Under the pieces are notes generated by a model. It was not told the origin of the DNA. It was given only the letters and a program-made list of their open reading frames with translations, and did no database searches. 64,000 nt of DNA from Magnolia sinica (taxonomy: Eukaryota > Streptophyta > Magnoliopsida > Magnoliales > Magnoliaceae): contig NC_080577.1 of NCBI RefSeq assembly GCF_029962835.1, positions 27,944,501 to 28,008,500 on the forward strand, given 5' to 3'. A program made the translations under genes and the position numbers. This document shows, one piece after another, positions 57,994 to 64,000 of the stretch; position 1 is the stretch's first letter; each line of letters starts with the position of its first letter.

Positions 57994-58007
57994 AAACCCT
58001 AAACCCT
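57994..58007 (+). promoter_or_regulatory. Telo-box in the RPL14 5' leader
   Basis: AAACCCTAAACCCT, two telomere-repeat units, 20 bases before the start codon. It follows a pyrimidine-rich tract (57,959-57,978) reminiscent of TOP-like leaders. Telo-boxes with site II motifs commonly coordinate plant ribosomal protein genes (family knowledge). Confidence 0.75.
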
Positions 58008-58026
58008 CTCTCTCAAATCTACAGCC

Positions 58027-63470
<5,444 letters not shown>

Positions 63471-64000
63471 ATATATTCTCTCAAGACTCCCCTGATTTTT
63501 GTTACAGATCTGTCCTAGTTGTGATTTTGGTACTGTTATTTCCGTTTAGTTTTTGTTTTAAGTGCGACTAGGTTTCACCTTTTTCTCTTTGACGCTATTT
63601 GAAGTAATCTTTGAGAGACTTGCATTTAAGGTCAAGTGCAATGAACTGTGTTGATTTACAAAATCGCAAATTGTCCTTTTAGGAAAAAAAAAAAAAAATC
63701 CTTTTCTAATCTTCATTTTTTCTATGGCAATGGCCTCATGGGCAGGATACCTGTTGGAGTGGATTGTCAATGGACAGGGGACCGGCTCAGCAAAATCCAG
63801 ATTTCTGGAGATATCTGGTCCACATGCCCAACCTGATCAAGTCCAGGTCTGGGGCCAAAATTTACACAGGTTCCACACATAAACGGCCCTGTTTTATGGA
63901 GGGGAATCCCCTTCATGCACATAATCGCCTGAAATTAGCTCATTTCATAATGTGGCAACCTAAACAGGGCTTGGTAGATTCTCTCTAGAATGTCTTGAAA
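63471..64000 (+). other. RPL14 3' UTR and downstream DNA
   Basis: T-rich 3' UTR-like sequence after the stop to about 63,650; no canonical AATAAA is present. A poly-A run follows at 63,684-63,698. From 63,720 to the end there is no recognisable gene; the ggccctgttttatgg / cataatgtggcaacctaaacagggc pair at 63,882-63,970 could be a MITE edge running out of the window. Confidence 0.4.

Overview
The window is nuclear DNA of a flowering plant. Evidence: plant-type spliced genes with GT-AG introns, Ty1/copia elements primed by initiator tRNA-Met, hAT, Mutator-like (MULE) and PIF/Harbinger-type MITEs, and AT-rich intergenic DNA. One short repeat signature, cccaccatgatgtatgtg followed by atccacaccgtccatc, recurs dozens of times on both strands. 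I associate it with magnoliid genomes (Lauraceae/Magnoliaceae), but that is memory-based inference and no taxon is proven.

Only two intact host genes are supported. On the minus strand at 20,057-22,020 is a two-exon gene for a small MazG-type dCTP pyrophosphatase (DCTPP1-like, 128 aa). On the plus strand at 58,027-63,470 is a five-exon gene for 60S ribosomal protein L14 (eL14, 134 aa), whose first coding exon is just the ATG. A telo-box and TGGGCC/T-type motifs lie upstream of it.

Layout. 1-8 kb is intergenic DNA with copies of the GGCCCACC MITE family. 8.15-13.24 kb holds four arrays of a 21-bp minisatellite, with a decayed, intron-containing Ulp1/C48 cysteine-protease relic between them. 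13.25-16.7 kb is a CACTA-end-like tandem duplication split by two back-to-back hAT elements with overlapping 8-bp target duplications. 16.8-18.2 kb has two MULE-type MITEs with 9-bp target duplications, the first inserted into an older copy of its own family. DCTPP1 follows. 22.4-30.4 kb is intergenic DNA with foldback MITEs and a further hAT element.

31.3-51.3 kb is a three-level nest. An old, dead Ty1/copia element is split by about 15.5 kb containing an LTR-like sequence (probably Ty3/gypsy). That sequence is itself split by a complete Sirevirus-like copia element (37,678-48,566) with ~2-kb LTRs, a perfect GTTGC target duplication, a broken gag-pol frame and an extra envelope-position ORF. 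A solo LTR with a perfect CCTAA duplication lies at 52,726-55,076. At 55.3-57.7 kb two related elements, each carrying a ~34-bp minisatellite, sit in inverted orientation just upstream of RPL14, giving a potentially very large hairpin. The RPL14 introns hold several small TEs, a 778-bp insertion between perfect 66-bp direct repeats, and a duplicated fragment of its own exon 4.

The two host genes have no visible functional link (nucleotide-pool cleaning versus ribosome assembly). The rest records layered transposition. The items most worth a second look are the Ulp1 relic in its 21-bp arrays, the inverted minisatellite pair next to RPL14, the self-nested MULE-MITE family, and the RPL14 intron-4 rearrangements. 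All calls come from reading the sequence; no database search was run.
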